Made by a program: the position numbers and the translations under genes. The notes beneath the pieces were generated by a model, which did no database searches, was not told where the DNA came from, and saw only the letters and a program-made list of their open reading frames with translations. 64,000 bases of DNA from Nansenia antarctica (Eukaryota; Chordata; Actinopteri; Argentiniformes; Microstomatidae): the NCBI GenBank assembly GCA_963989245.1, contig OZ022351.1, forward strand, positions 16,587,388 to 16,651,387, given 5' to 3'. Every line of letters starts with the position of its first letter. Within the stretch, counting starts at the first letter, position 1. Of the stretch, positions 1 to 12,222 are shown in pieces.

Positions 1-2
1 GC

Positions 3-28
3 ATGTGTGTGTGTGTGTGTGTGTTTGC
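3..28. repeat. (TG)n microsatellite
   Basis: Short TG run at the window edge. Confidence 0.9.
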
Positions 29-337
29 ACCTGCGTAAGACATGTATAGGGTTATAAATCATTGTCTCTCTGTGTGAGCATGCCGTTGTTTTAGTTTTTT
101 TTCCCCGGCACTTTCAGTTCGAAGACGCCACATATCTTGGCAGCTGAAATGAATGGTAGTCATTATTATTTATGATGCTGTTGGCTCGTCACACTGCATG
201 TCGTCCTCACAGACAGGCCGGCTCAGTAAAGGAGAAGCAGAGGAATGCCGTCGGGTTGCACCCTGACAGATAAGAACCAAAGACATACACCCGCATACAG
301 TATAGACACACAGTCCATTAGTTCACAGCACAGATGC
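29..337. other. single-copy sequence, nothing recognised
   Basis: Mixed-composition sequence without a convincing exon, RNA gene or transposon signature. Confidence 0.5.
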
Positions 338-359
338 ACTGTATAGATGTGTGTTTGTT

Positions 360-404
<45 letters not shown>

Positions 405-412
405 GTGCGTGC
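338..412. repeat. (TG)n with TTTG interruptions
   Basis: Imperfect GT repeat interrupted by tttg; on the minus strand it gives a His-Thr-rich open frame that is not a gene. Confidence 0.9.
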
Positions 413-529
413 CACGGAAGAGAGGACACCATTTTGATCCCTCACATGTGTCTGCTAGATTTCTTATTATAATCTGAAAAGGCTTCTGGCATCTCCACGC
501 CTGACACTCAACACAACACAGTCTTTGTG

Positions 530-765
530 CTAGTGTGTGTGTGCGTGTGTGTGCGTGCGTGTGTGCGTGCGTGTGTGTGTTTGTGTGTGTGTGTGTGCGT
601 GTGTGTGTGTGTGTGTGCTAGTGTTAATGTGCTAGTGTTTGTGTGTTTGTGTGTGTGTGTATGCTAGTGTTAGTGTGCTAGTGTTTGTGCGTGTGTGTGT
701 GTGTGCGTGCATGCGTGCGTGTGTGTGTCGTTTGTGTGTTAGTGTGTTTGTGCTAGCGTGTGTGT
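530..765. repeat. degenerate GT/CG array
   Basis: About 230 bp of GT with many GCGT steps and interspersed ctagtgt blocks (tgctagtgttagtgtg-like), so part of it is a minisatellite rather than a pure dinucleotide run. The alternating purine-pyrimidine pattern could adopt Z-DNA. Confidence 0.85.
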
Positions 766-980
766 TTCTAGAGGATAAGCCTGCACACCAATTACATTAT
801 TGGGTGTTTATGAAACCAAGCTTACAGCACATTCACATCTCTCCCATCACGTCTACATCCATGTGAGCGTTCTGTTCTCTAGGGACAAAAATAAGTAACA
901 CATTACCTGGTGGTATAAGGTAACATTCAAGATATGTTATTGGCCATGACAATAGTGTCTTTTAGCAATGAAGAAATAGC

Positions 981-1516
981 GTGTGTGGTGTGTGTGTGTG
1001 GGGTGTGTGTGAGCCATGTGTGGGGTGTGTGTGGTGTGGGGTGTGCATAGGGTGTGTGGTTTGTGTGTGTGGGGTGTGTGGTTTGTGTGTGTGGGGTGTG
1101 TATAGGGTGTGTGGGTGTGTGGTTTGTGTGTGGGGTGTGTGTGGGTGTGTGGTTTGTGTGTGGGGTGTGTGTGGGGTGTGTGTGGGTGTGTGGTTTGTGT
1201 GTGGGGTGTGTGTGAGCCATGTGTGGGGTGTGTGTGCTGTGTGTGGTGTGTGTGTATAGGGTGTGTGGGGTGTGTGTGGTTTGTGAGTGGGGTGTGTGTG
1301 TTCTGTGTGTGTGGGGTGTGTGTGTGGTTTGTGTGTGGTGTGTGTGTTTGGTGTGTATAGTGTGTGTGGGGTGTGTGTGTGTGTGTGAGGTGTGTGTGTG
1401 GGGTGTGTGTGTGTGTGTGAGGCGTGTGTGTGGGGTGTGTGTGTGTGTGAGGTGTGTGTGTGGGGTGTGTGTGTGTGTGAGGTGTGTGTGAGGTGTGTGT
1501 GTGGGGTGTGTGTGGT
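981..1516. repeat. GT-rich minisatellite-like block
   Basis: About 535 bp built from ggggtgtgtgt and ggtttgtgtg words in variable order. Frames on both strands are open only because of the low complexity. Confidence 0.9.
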
Positions 1517-1605
1517 GGAGTGGATCTCCCTAGATGCTCCTAGAGGGGCTAGTGAGGGTGAGCGTGCAGGGGTGGGAACCAGTAGATAACAGCCTCTGGT
1601 GTGTG

Positions 1606-1638
1606 GGTCCCCCCCCCCCCCCACACACACACACACTC
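1606..1638. repeat. poly-C followed by (CA)n
   Basis: A run of C followed by a short CA repeat; the same poly-C/CA junction recurs at 6428-6460. Confidence 0.85.
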
Positions 1639-1797
1639 CAGGCTTATTGAGCGAGGGGGCCGAACCCTCACCGCCCCAGCCCAACCCCCCTCCCCCTCTC
1701 CCCTCTCGTCTCCGTGACATTTGTCAAGGCTGCGTGACGCCATGACTGACAGCTAGAGGCTCTTAGAGCAGAGTGGGCCTGGCAGAGGGAGATAAGA

Positions 1798-1798
<1 letters not shown>

Positions 1799-1843
<45 letters not shown>

Positions 1844-1858
1844 ACACTCACACCAACA
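1799..1858. repeat. (CA)n microsatellite
   Basis: Near-perfect CA run. Confidence 0.9.
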
Positions 1859-1989
1859 CAATCTCGCGGATGCCCTGGCACAAATATACAAACACACACA
1901 CACGCAATCTTTTTCACATGCCTACCGACATCCCTCTATGCATACAGTATATACAGGGGCATAGATGCTTCACTTCCTTAGACAAACGT

Positions 1990-2040
1990 GCTTGTTGTGA
2001 GTGGCTTTGGATAAAGGCGTCTGCTAAATGCCAAACGTGT
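1990..2040 (+). mobile_element. V-SINE 3' tail fragment
   Basis: The words ggctttggataaagg and cgtctgctaaatgcc form the conserved 3' tail of V-SINE-type elements found across teleosts. No tRNA-like head or core is visible upstream, so this is a 5'-truncated copy. Confidence 0.65.
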
Positions 2041-2238
2041 ACATGTACATGTAAAATATCTAACGCTCCCTGGCACAAATACCGCAAACAGACCCAAACA
2101 CACAAAACAGAGACGTGTGTGTGAGCTTCCAATCTCACTGACACCTATTTGGTCCATTAGCTATGCACATACAGTGTGTAGCATACATTTACTAACTGCA
2201 CATGGAAGACAGTAGTTATTCAAGCACATGGCCTGGTG

Positions 2239-2239
<1 letters not shown>

Positions 2240-2285
<46 letters not shown>

Positions 2286-2310
2286 ACACTACATACAAAG
2301 ACACACACGT
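2240..2310. repeat. (CA)n microsatellite
   Basis: CA repeat with an ATA interruption near its 3' end. Confidence 0.9.
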
Positions 2311-2565
2311 TGTACTGTACATCCCTCATCGAGAGGACACCGTCTATAAACACAAGGCTGGATGTGCAAGGGAACCGTGTCACGCTGGTGTTCAGTCAGA
2401 TGTGACTGTAGTCAACAGGACGCCCCACAAACGGGCTGTTTAACACTACATCAACGTCAGCCGGATCTGCTGGAAACATATTCTGTTTTCATTGTTTTCC
2501 AATACTTCCTTCAGCATGATACCCATGAGCTAATGTCATATAATGTGTGGTGCACACATACAACC

Positions 2566-2836
2566 ACTCACACACACACACATACGCACACACACACGTG
2601 CACACACACACGTGCACACACACCCAAACATAGCACATTCTACGTGCCGCTGTGCTCCATCGCTTCTGTCTATACAGAATGAATGGAAACATTTTCACAC
2701 CAGCAGACAGTCCCCCAGTAGCAACAGTAGCTCATCCATATGTATGCCCAGACACTCTCACCTCCACACACACACACATACACACCCACACACACACACA
2801 GACACACACCCCCCCACACACCCACTCACACACACA

Positions 2837-2887
<51 letters not shown>

Positions 2888-2932
2888 ACCCACACACTCA
2901 CACACTCACACACACACACTCTCTAACACACA
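2566..2932. repeat. two CA-rich arrays
   Basis: CA arrays at 2566-2630 and 2764-2932 separated by about 130 bp of ordinary sequence. The second contains CTCACACACC variants. Confidence 0.85.
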
Positions 2933-3148
2933 GTGTAGGGCCACAGTCACAGCACAGCATGCCAGCTCCTCGGGGGCAGAAAGCAGATGGTGGGTGGCTG
3001 TTGAGAAACACAAGTCCCCAGACCTTGTGAGAGCGCAGCCTGGAGAGATGGCATTGATCATGGAGATGAACTGGGAAAAAATGACATTGATCGTTGTTTT
3101 TTCACCTCCCCCATTCCAAACTTCTTACAAATGCAAAGAGAACAGAGA

Positions 3149-3688
3149 CACTTAAGGCTCCGGCACAAAACACCATGGAGAGGAGCACTTGACAGACACA
3201 CACAGACACACACACACACAGACACACCCACACACACACACAGACACACACACACAGACTCACACACAGACACACACACAGACTCACACACAGACTCACA
3301 CACAGACACACACACAGACTCACACACAGACTCACACACAGACACACACAGACAGACACACACATAGACACACACAGACACACACAGACACACACACAGA
3401 CACACATTCACTGCCCTTTCAAAGACGTCACACAACAAGAGATGAAACGTGACACTTAAGGCTCCGACACAAAACACCATGGAGAGGAGCACTTGACAGC
3501 ACACACAGACACACACAGACACACACACACACACACAGACACACACACACACACACACACACAGACACACACAGACACAGACACACACAGACACACACAG
3601 ACACACACAGACACACACAGACACACACACACAGACACACACACAGACTCACACACACAGACACACACACACACACACACACAGACAG

Positions 3689-3720
<32 letters not shown>

Positions 3721-3963
3721 AGATAGACACACACACACACACACAGACACACACACACACAGACACACACACACACAGACACACACACAGACACACACAC
3801 AGACTCACACACAGACACACACAGACACACATTCACTGCCCTTTCACAGACACACACACACAGACACACACAGACACACACACAGACACACACAGACACA
3901 CACACAGACAGACACACATTCACTGTTCTTTCAAAGACGTCACACAACAAGAGATGAAACGTA
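3149..3963. repeat. compound CAGACACA satellite with embedded unique modules
   Basis: CAGACACA/CAGACTCA repeats are interrupted by two non-simple modules. Module A (cttaaggctccg ... gagcacttgacag) lies at 3149-3197 and again at 3450-3498. Module B (attcactgccctttcaaag ... agatgaaacgt) lies at 3403-3450, partially at 3829-3848, and again at 3915-3962. Repetition of unique modules with the satellite shows that blocks of several hundred bases were duplicated as units. Confidence 0.85.
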
Positions 3964-4800
3964 AATCTACTGAAAGTCACTGCTTGGTCAAAATGATATT
4001 CAAACACATGTTTTGATATTTGACTTTCAGATCCACAATCTGACTATAATTACAACAATATGGTATTACTGTATATTCTCTGGAACGGACACTAACTGAT
4101 TAAATATCCAGAAACAAATAATGATTCCAGTTGGTGAATTCTCCCCAGACTCAATCCACTTTGGTGTGTATCAATCTTATCCCAATAGAAGGTAGCTCTT
4201 GATACAGAGCAATTAGTTATCATTACCAGGGTTCATACCAACATTGATTGAAACTGAGAACCGCATAGTGGATTGTCTTAAAGAAAACCCGCTCGCTCAC
4301 AAAGTCATCGATAACACTTCACATCCTTCAGCAGTGTTTCACCCAATACAAGCCCGGTTCTACAGTAACGCCGGAATGTGTTCCCTCACAATCTGAGCTC
4401 AGGCACAGTCAAGGAGGGTTGTTCTTTCAAATCGTGTTGCCAGGCAAACTGTATGTGTAGGTGTTTGCCTCTCTTAGCCTCTCCCGTGTGACATTCTTCA
4501 GTAGGGAACAGGAGCCAGAGACATCAACAAGGTGCATCTCCTTGGGCGGGGGGATGTACAAGGCAAGCCCACCCTCCCCTTTTACCACCAGCCTTCACCA
4601 CCCCCAGGGTTGACTTCCTCACCAGAGGACTGTGTATCCCCTAGAGAACACAGCTGCCTTTTTACATTTTCACTCTCCTCTCCGTTCAGATAAAGCTATT
4701 CCTTTGGTATAAGGAGCGCTGGATAATTGCATATAATTGGATTTAGCAGTTCAGTGACCTTGTGGTCAGACCATCCTCTCTTGACAATAGAAGGCTGGTG
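3964..4800. other. single-copy intronic sequence
   Basis: About 840 bp without simple repeats, recognisable coding frames or transposon ends. It is a reasonable place to look for conserved non-coding sequence, but nothing in it identifies a function. Confidence 0.45.
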
Positions 4801-4802
4801 AG

Positions 4803-4891
4803 AGTGTGTGTGTGTGTGTGTATATTGTGTGTGTATTGTGTGTGTGTGTGTGTGTATATTGTGTGTGTATTGTGTGTGTGTGTGTGTGTGG

Positions 4892-4958
<67 letters not shown>

Positions 4959-5006
4959 CGCGTGCGTGTGTGCGTGTATATTGCGTGCGTGCGTGCGTGT
5001 GTGGCT
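4803..5006. repeat. (GT)n array
   Basis: GT array with tandem tatattgtgtgtgtattg words at the 5' side and GCGT steps at the 3' side. Confidence 0.9.
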
Positions 5007-5164
5007 ACATGTTGACTGTCCCTCCTAAAGACCTCATCACCCCCACTAACCAACTATTACGAATAAATAATAATAATAATCCTTCCTTCTTCTAGCAGCG
5101 GCCCCTGGTCCTGATGGTCCTGGCATAGATGTGTTTCTTATGATGACAGATGCATAGAGGGTTC

Positions 5165-5225
5165 ACTTACTTTTATGTGTTGTTGTAAGTCGCTTTGGAT
5201 AAAAGTGTCTGCTAAATGTCATAAA
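5165..5225 (+). mobile_element. V-SINE 3' tail fragment followed by GT array
   Basis: gtaagtcgctttggataaaa and gtctgctaaatgtc form the V-SINE tail. A GT array (5226-5312) starts directly after it and probably grew from the SINE tail. Confidence 0.7.
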
Positions 5226-5228
5226 TGT

Positions 5229-5261
<33 letters not shown>

Positions 5262-5262
5262 A

Positions 5263-5312
<50 letters not shown>
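5226..5312. repeat. (GT)n microsatellite
   Basis: Two GT runs separated by aaatg. Confidence 0.9.
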
Positions 5313-5314
<2 letters not shown>

Positions 5315-5560
5315 GGGGTTAGGCGTTTTGGGGGACTTGATCGTCCAGTGGAGGCGCATATCAGAGGCGTATATCAGAGAGTGTGTGGTTTTCAACAACG
5401 TTGACATTTATTTACATTCATACGCATTCTTTCACCAGCTGCCGTCACATATGTATTATCAGTAGCCGACGTATCTGGTTTGTTCAGCTGTAGCTCTGAC
5501 ACATCAGTAAAGCAGTCTGAATAATGTGGGCACTTCTGTTTGAAGTCACAACAAAAGTGA

Positions 5561-5906
5561 ATATGTGACACGTTCTAACGCTTTGGTCCTCCCCCAATCA
5601 AAATGTTCCGACTTTTCTTTTGAAACACGGAACTACGTTTCAACGTTGTTGAGAACACAAACTCTCTAGTCAAGCCAAAATACTGCAACGCAATGGATTC
5701 TGTGAGTAATCCCCACTGCTACCTAGTTAACTAGAACACTACTTTACATTGTTAGCAGGCTCACAAAACAAGCTGTGTTAGTTGACTAGCGAGTGTGTCG
5801 TTGATTTTCAACAACGAGGAAATGTATTTCCTTTTTTCGAAAGAAAAGTCAGATCATTACATCGGATCCCGATATGAGGACCCAAGCATTAGAACGTGTC
5901 ACATAT
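5561..5906 (+). mobile_element. inverted-repeat MITE, family N1, copy A
   Basis: This 346-bp element has matching ends: atatgtgacacgttctaa at the left, and its complement ttagaacgtgtcacatat at the right. Internally it carries aatactgcaacgcaatgg, agtaatccccactgctacc and tttacattgttagcaggc, which recur in the other copies. It contains no open frame, so it is non-autonomous. I do not recognise the superfamily. The TIR does not start with a Tc1-type CAGT or a piggyBac TTAA. Confidence 0.75.
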
Positions 5907-5935
5907 GAAGGGGGGATGGAGGAGGTTCTTGAAAG

Positions 5936-6248
5936 ATGTTCAGACTTTTCTTTCGAAAAATGTGAATACATTTCAGCATTGTTGAAAATCTGTGACACAT
6001 CGCTAGTCAACTAACACAGCTTGTTTTGTCAGCCTGCTAACAATGTAAAGTAGTGTTATAGTTAACTAGGTGGCAGTGGGGATTATTCACCCAATCCATT
6101 GCGTTGCAGTATTTTTGGCTTCACTAGTTTGTACTACACTAGTTTGTGTTGTGATTCTCAACAACGTTGAAATGTATTGAAATAAAAGTCTGAACATTTC
6201 GATTTGGTTGCCGACATGCAGACCAAAACATTAGACCGTGTCACATAT
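5936..6248 (-). mobile_element. MITE family N1, copy B (opposite orientation)
   Basis: It carries the complement of copy A's interior (gcctgctaacaatgtaaag, ggggattattcaccc) and ends at 6248 with ttagaccgtgtcacatat. The outer TIR nearest copy A is missing. It starts 29 bp after copy A, so the pair forms a roughly 690-bp inverted dimer. Confidence 0.75.
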
Positions 6249-6427
6249 AGTAGAACAGCATTTGTATAGCACATTGATGATCATGGCCGCCTTGTCAATA
6301 GTGCAGTGACTGCTCCTTTAATTGAAAAAGGAAACAACCTCGATCTAAAGTGCCAACCTGTTAATGTGCCTTTTCATTTATGCATTCCTCATAAGCACAT
6401 AAACAACCGTGACCCCCTCCCCACCCG

Positions 6428-6429
6428 CC

Positions 6430-6460
<31 letters not shown>
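6428..6460. repeat. poly-C run then (CA)n
   Basis: About 18 consecutive C followed by a CA repeat. The minus strand is a long G run, a candidate for slippage or quadruplex formation. Confidence 0.85.
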
Positions 6461-7125
6461 ACGTACAGAGACAACGTCAGCATATGGGGCATTCTCCCAC
6501 TCAGAGCCACTAATCCCGTTTCCCACCGGCTCCTTCGGAAAAACAAACCGATCCAGCAGCGACTGACTCCTGACATATCTCCCTCGTACCCACTACCGCG
6601 TAGGGGGGGGGGGGAAGCGTGCGCCAGTAGCCGGTGACACGAGCGTTTCCGTGTTCCTCTGATCTGCAGCCAGCGCTGACAGAGAGGTGAGGGTCGGGGC
6701 CGGAAAGGGGGTGGGAAGAAACTGGCGGGACCGGATGGGTCTCTGGTGGGTGGGACCGCCACTTCCGTCACATGATCGAGAGGGCGGATCAAAGTCACCA
6801 AAGCGAAATGCCGTTCCTTATGCTGTAGTCCCCCCCCCCACACACTCCCCCCGCTCCCCCCACACATTTTTATTCACACATTTATTTTCCCAAAGCGAAA
6901 TATAAAAATAGTGTGAAGAGCAGATTGTGTTTTTTTTCAGGAACTCCTGGTGTGTTGCTAACAGCATGCCAGAACCGTAGATGAAGTTGTGACAGATGGT
7001 TCTATTGGAGCAGATAAACCCCTACCAGTCCCTTGACAGGGGAGCCCTCGCCAAAAAACATGGTGCTATCAGAGGTGGTGGTGGTGGTGGCAGAGGTACC
7101 TGCTCTGCCCTGGGGTCTGGCTCCT

Positions 7126-7126
<1 letters not shown>
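6461..7126. other. GC-rich sequence with G/C homopolymers, no gene recognised
   Basis: It contains a G12-like run near 6603, poly-C near 6831, and a moderately GC-rich stretch at 6580-6780. No exon or transposon was identified. Confidence 0.4.
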
Positions 7127-7184
<58 letters not shown>

Positions 7185-7199
7185 ACACAGACACACACA

Positions 7200-7236
<37 letters not shown>

Positions 7237-7263
7237 ACACAGACACACACACACAGAGACACA

Positions 7264-7306
<43 letters not shown>
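7127..7306. repeat. CA / CAGACACA array
   Basis: CA run with CAGACACA and CAGAGACACAGA variants, similar in word content to the 3.2-3.9 kb satellite. Confidence 0.9.
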
Positions 7307-7307
<1 letters not shown>

Positions 7308-8824
7308 AGTCAGGTATGGCCTCCATGTGTGTTATTCCCTGGTGAGACCAGTCTGGCGTAATCTGTTGTTTTCAGAAAATAAGGTGTAAGATTGCCAAAC
7401 GGGATATGATAAATGTGCCTATGTTTTCATTTGAATGTGTTTAAAAATCATTCATTTAAACGATCATTCATGTCCAGTGAGTATAGGATGTGATTGCGTT
7501 CCGCTCAACACTACATTTACAATGTAGAGACAATGGCAAAGATTTAACCCTAACACCTAATCTAGTCTCAAAAGTAATAATGTAAAAGCTTGCTAATAGA
7601 TGTCTGAGTCTGTTCCACTCACCTGTATCTCATCAGTCTCGATAGCTAGGGAGCGCTTACATTGAAACAGTACATGGTTTAAAATGTGCGCTTAATGGAT
7701 TGCAGGATTTGTAGCAATATAAAAAAGGATTTTCCCCCAACTGCAAGGAGATTTATGAAAGGGTAGTTTATTCTATTGACCTACAGTCTTTGCATCCAGA
7801 TCCACAATGAACCAGATAGCAATATCTTCTGAATATCATTGCTGAATTAAACAGTACCTAATATAATTACTGGATTTTCTTATTGCATTTTCTAACCTTT
7901 TTTTTTTAATGCAAATCCTCCTTGGCTTTTCAGGCAAGAACTCTATATACTAAGGAGATAATGTAATAAAAATGCACAATGGTGAATTTAATTGCTTGCC
8001 AAAAAGAGAGGGATAGGGGGGAGAGAGATCTTGAAAGAGCAGGACAAAAAAGTAGGACAAAGGATAGAGAATGTGAAGCAGAGTGAACAGAAGATAAAGG
8101 AAAGAGAGAAGCCGGAGAGATAGAAAGAGAGAAAAAAAGTCGACAGAGAGACAGAGAGGGCTGAGCAATCGGAAGAGAAATGGTTCACAGCTACACCGAT
8201 ATGGCCGTCGTCATGGTAGGAGAAACACAGGAGCTTGTTGCCATGCCAACACGGCCGAGCTGCGGCATTTCGCTGCACACATCTAGAGAGAGAGAGAGGG
8301 GGGGGGGTCTGGAACCGTCACGTGACTGTCAGAAAAAGGCGAACGGTTAGATTCCGATCATGTCAGAGAGCGACTGGATTTGTGGCAGCCTTTTCTCGCT
8401 CTTCCGTACATATTCTCGCCTCTATGCAGTAGCTCATTTCGTCGGGGCGCATATTGCTGACACCTCAAGGTGATATGTTCCACATTGACAGTGACAATTA
8501 TTAATGATGGCAATAAAACGTCTTGCGCAGGGCTCAGGTGGACGAAGCATGTCTCATACTGCTCAGCCAACGAAAACTCTCTCACCTTTCTCGTCGAAAC
8601 AGTTAAACACACCTCTTGTTGTTAGTCTGTCCTCACATCTACCTCTCTACTGTACTTGTATCCATCCCGAGGCTCGTGTTTAGCTTTGCTCAGACGTGAA
8701 ATGCGGTTCCAAACGGAGGCCGTCTATTACACAGCAGAGCAGCCCTGCTGCCTTGTACGTTGTGTTTAACATTGTTGAAATATTTGTTTACAAGGTTCAG
8801 TGCGGTTTAATTTTCTTGTGATCA
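7307..8824. other. single-copy intronic sequence
   Basis: About 1.5 kb of mostly AT-rich, non-repetitive sequence with short GA tracts (8285-8300). No coding exon or known element was recognised. Confidence 0.4.
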
Positions 8825-8835
8825 ACACACACACA

Positions 8836-8919
<84 letters not shown>

Positions 8920-8930
8920 ATCTCTGTCTG
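8825..8930. repeat. (CA)n(CT)n compound microsatellite
   Basis: A short CA repeat turns into about 45 CT units, then TCTG repeats and a poly-C run at 8937-8947. Confidence 0.95.
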
Positions 8931-9324
8931 TCTGTACCCCCCCCCCCACCGCTCTCTCTCTCTCTCCCTTCTTTGCACACTGTAACTAGTCTTTGCATGC
9001 AGATTGTAGAGGATGCCATGCTTCTCTTGCTATTTATTTAGCTTGTCTAATTACAGGCTAGCATTTTGAGATAACAAGAAGCTACAGGGCTTTTAGCTCA
9101 ACCTCAAACACTAAACAAAACACTGTTTCATCTCAACAATAACTAGGGAATGGTTATTCATGTGTGGAACTTTGGGTACACCGTAGAACAGTTGGAAGTG
9201 TAAAAGAAAAGGTAGCAACATACTTTTAACATCTTCTCAAAACACCTTCTGACTAGAAAGATGATGCAGCTATTGGCAGGACAGACTTGGCATACATTTA
9301 CACAGTTGCTATTCGTTTTGATTC

Positions 9325-9400
9325 AGGTAGCCAACTTACAACTTACTTACAACTTACTTACAACTTAAAACTTACTCACAACTTACAACTTACTCTCAAT
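9325..9400. repeat. acttacaact tandem repeat
   Basis: About six degenerate copies of an 11- to 15-bp word containing cttacaactta. Confidence 0.8.
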
Positions 9401-9486
9401 ACCAAATTACGGGACAATAGATGGCGTGCCACTGCGCAGGGCGGGGGGTTGCTGGAATTGGTGCATTTACACTATTTGTACGCATG

Positions 9487-9501
9487 GGGGGGGGGGGGGG
9501 G
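9487..9501. repeat. poly-G run
   Basis: About 14 consecutive G within catgggggg...gtgattgg. Confidence 0.9.
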
Positions 9502-9921
9502 TGATTGGATAAATATATACAGGACAAGGGAGGTCCTGTATTTATTCATCCAGCCCAAAATATGGCACATTCCGGCTAATACGGGACATGTTTCTTACTA
9601 TAGTACCGGTACATCATATCTGTGGCTCCATCTCAAGCTCTGTATTTGCTAGGTTTTTCTCTTCCTCTAAAAAACAAACCGTTTGTGGTTGTTCAGACAG
9701 CACTCACTCTCCCACAGTCGATCAGGGGCTTTACTCCTAAAATACACTGCACTGATCCATCCTGTTATGCTGTATTGATGCGCTCTATTGTATTCATAAC
9801 CGTGAATAAACCATATGGGCTCCTAAATTAACAACTAGCAGATGTACTACTGCCCATTCAAGTGGAGCCTTCAAACGGTGCTTCCAAGCTTTTAACAAGA
9901 GAGGAATAAGAAAATATGTGC

Positions 9922-10077
9922 TTACCACACCATAGCACAACATGGTGAACACTGTACATTTACCACACCATAGCACAACGTGGTGAACACTGTACATTTA
10001 CCACACCATAGCACAACATGGTGATCACTACTTTGACACTCTACATTTACCACACCATAGCACAACGTGGTGAACAC
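9922..10077. repeat. 38-bp tandem repeat, four copies
   Basis: The unit contains accacaccatagcacaac and tggtgaacactgtac. Copy 3 has an extra ctactttgacact insertion. Sequence identity between copies is high, so the array is probably recent. Confidence 0.9.
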
Positions 10078-10084
10078 GACTGAC

Positions 10085-11287
10085 ACTACATGTTTTTATA
10101 AACGAGCAATCTTTGTTACTGGATCCATGCAGCTCTTTCAAGAGAAAGTGTTTGTTGTACCCAGGCAATCCTAGATACGTGACAGATGAATTAATTAATG
10201 CATGATGAATCTAGCATAATTAACTAACTTTTCCCAACCATGAAACTTTCCAATGTGCTCAGAATGTCTGTAAGCTAATTGTGTTCATCCAACTCAACGA
10301 GGAAGACACATTAACGTGTCATCACTGTTGGAGGACATTAATTTCCCATTATTGTACGTTCTCATGAACACCTGCTGCGACCCACCCTCTGACACGACAC
10401 AGGAAGTCACACAGTCAAACGCCTCGACGCTACGTCACGTTAGCAGGAAACCCAAACAGTCGTTAGCATTCCTCTAACGAAACAAATACCAAGATAGATA
10501 AATGACATTCGCATGAAGGGAACACAAATTGAAGTGCTGAATTGAAACCACAGGGAGAGAAATTATCCAAATGAAACATTAAAACATCAACAAAAACGCA
10601 CAAACGCTTGGGGCTAGGTGGTATAATGCGTTAACATCCCAGAGGATTAGCTGGTTTCGTAAGTGAACATAATCGGAGCTTCTGTAGAGCTCCTGTAGAG
10701 CTCCTGTAGAGCTCCGGTAGAGCTCCGGTAGCTGGAAGGCCGAGAGAGTTCCCTGGCGTGGCCTGATGCACCAGATGACAGGCGAGGACATTTGGAGGGA
10801 GTACAGTCATATAAACGTTAATAAACCAACGGAAGGAACATGATCATTTAGAGTAAATGAGCTTGGCGGGGGGCGTGTGAGTGGGAGCGCATAGGGCCGC
10901 TTTTGTCTTGAGCCCGCAGACGCTGGTGGGCACTGCGTCGCCTAATTGCTCACTCGAGATCGGCCTTGGCTTCCTGCTCCCGTTTCACTGGTGTGAGCCA
11001 AAAGGCTATTCTAGCCACTGCCATACCAAAGCTAAGAGAATGACAGGAAGCCAAAGTGCCACGGCTTGGTACGGTTTAGTTTGCTTCTCCGTTACATCAT
11101 TTGCGATTGGTCGACAACTGTCAGAGTTGTTTAAAGAACAGGCGCACCTCACGCATCTGTGCGTCCTGTTCCATTCCAACAACGATGCCAGTAGACAAAA
11201 AGGTGAAAAAACGGACTGTTAACTGGTTGGTTATGCAGTGGTTTGTTTTTCAGAGCAGAAATTATTTTGAAATCAATACATATTGGA
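10085..11287. other. single-copy intronic sequence
   Basis: It contains an AT-rich block with several ATTA-type homeodomain words at 10190-10240 (gaattaattaatgcatg) and a short 11-bp repeat at 10678-10735. No gene was recognised. Confidence 0.4.
10678..10735. repeat. 11-bp tandem repeat (gagctcctgta)
   Basis: About five copies of gagctcctgta, the last two as gagctccggta. Confidence 0.85.
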
Positions 11288-11620
11288 ATATGTGACGGCA
11301 GCTGGTGGAACCGGGAACCAATCGAATTGTTCAGACTTTTATTCTGAAAAATGTCAATAAATGTCAACTGATGTGACAAAAATGTTTTGCAATGGAATGG
11401 ATTGGGTGAGTAATCCTCACTACTCTACATTAACTAGGTAGCAGTGGGGATTACTCACCGAATCCATTGCACTGCAATATTTTTGGCTTGACTAGCGAGT
11501 GTGTCATTGATTTTCAGCAATTGAATAATTAAAAAAATAAATTATGAAATGTATTTACTTTTTTAAAGAATAAAAGTCAGAACATTTTGATTGATTGCTG
11601 ACTTTCCCCCTTTCACATAT
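11288..11620. mobile_element. MITE family N1, copy C, rearranged
   Basis: Bounded by atatgtgac and tcacatat. The centre is a foldback: aatggattgggtgagtaatc at 11394 is matched by its complement ending near 11466 (gattactcaccgaatccatt). This arrangement differs from copies A, D and E and suggests two left halves joined head to head. Confidence 0.65.
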
Positions 11621-12085
11621 TTCATGCTTTACATTAGTACTTCATCTTGTATCAAAGTGAATTAATGACATCAGATATGTATGTGGGGATTGTCGGTAGG
11701 ACCTTTTAGTGTAGATCGTGTTCAGTTAATTCAGTCTGAGATAATGCTTTGAAATAAATACAGGGATATCATAGTCCATGCCCCGTCTAATTGTTAGCTA
11801 TGGTAACATCCAGTAATCAGATGAGCCTTGTCTCACTATACAGATATTCTATTTATTTATGAACTGTTTAATTAAGATGAAACACATGCAGTTCAAATCT
11901 CTACTCCCTGCCAATCTTCAGGAGTATCCAATTAATTCAGCAAATCTATCGCTGACAAATTAGCTCTGTTTTAATGAACACAATGTACGAGATAGAATAA
12001 ATCACTGAACTATATGTAATTCATTTTGGAAGGTGTGGGAACATGATTTCTTTACAATAATGTCTTTAACCTGTTCTCCCCACAC

Positions 12086-12153
12086 ACATGCACGATTCAC
12101 ACTCACACACACACACACACACACGCACACACGCACACACGCATGCACGTACA

Positions 12154-12219
<66 letters not shown>

Positions 12220-12222
12220 CTT
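12086..12222. repeat. (CA)n array with CG steps
   Basis: CA repeat with ACGC interruptions. Confidence 0.9.

Noticed and set aside
962..1720. 252-codon His-Thr-rich frame on the minus strand
   Set aside because: It arises from GT/GGTGTG repeats; the non-repeat part has no family resemblance.
4399..4413. 15-nt stretch between an AG and gttgtt, as a possible small exon before SS1
   Set aside because: Weak donor, no pyrimidine tract and no matching peptide.
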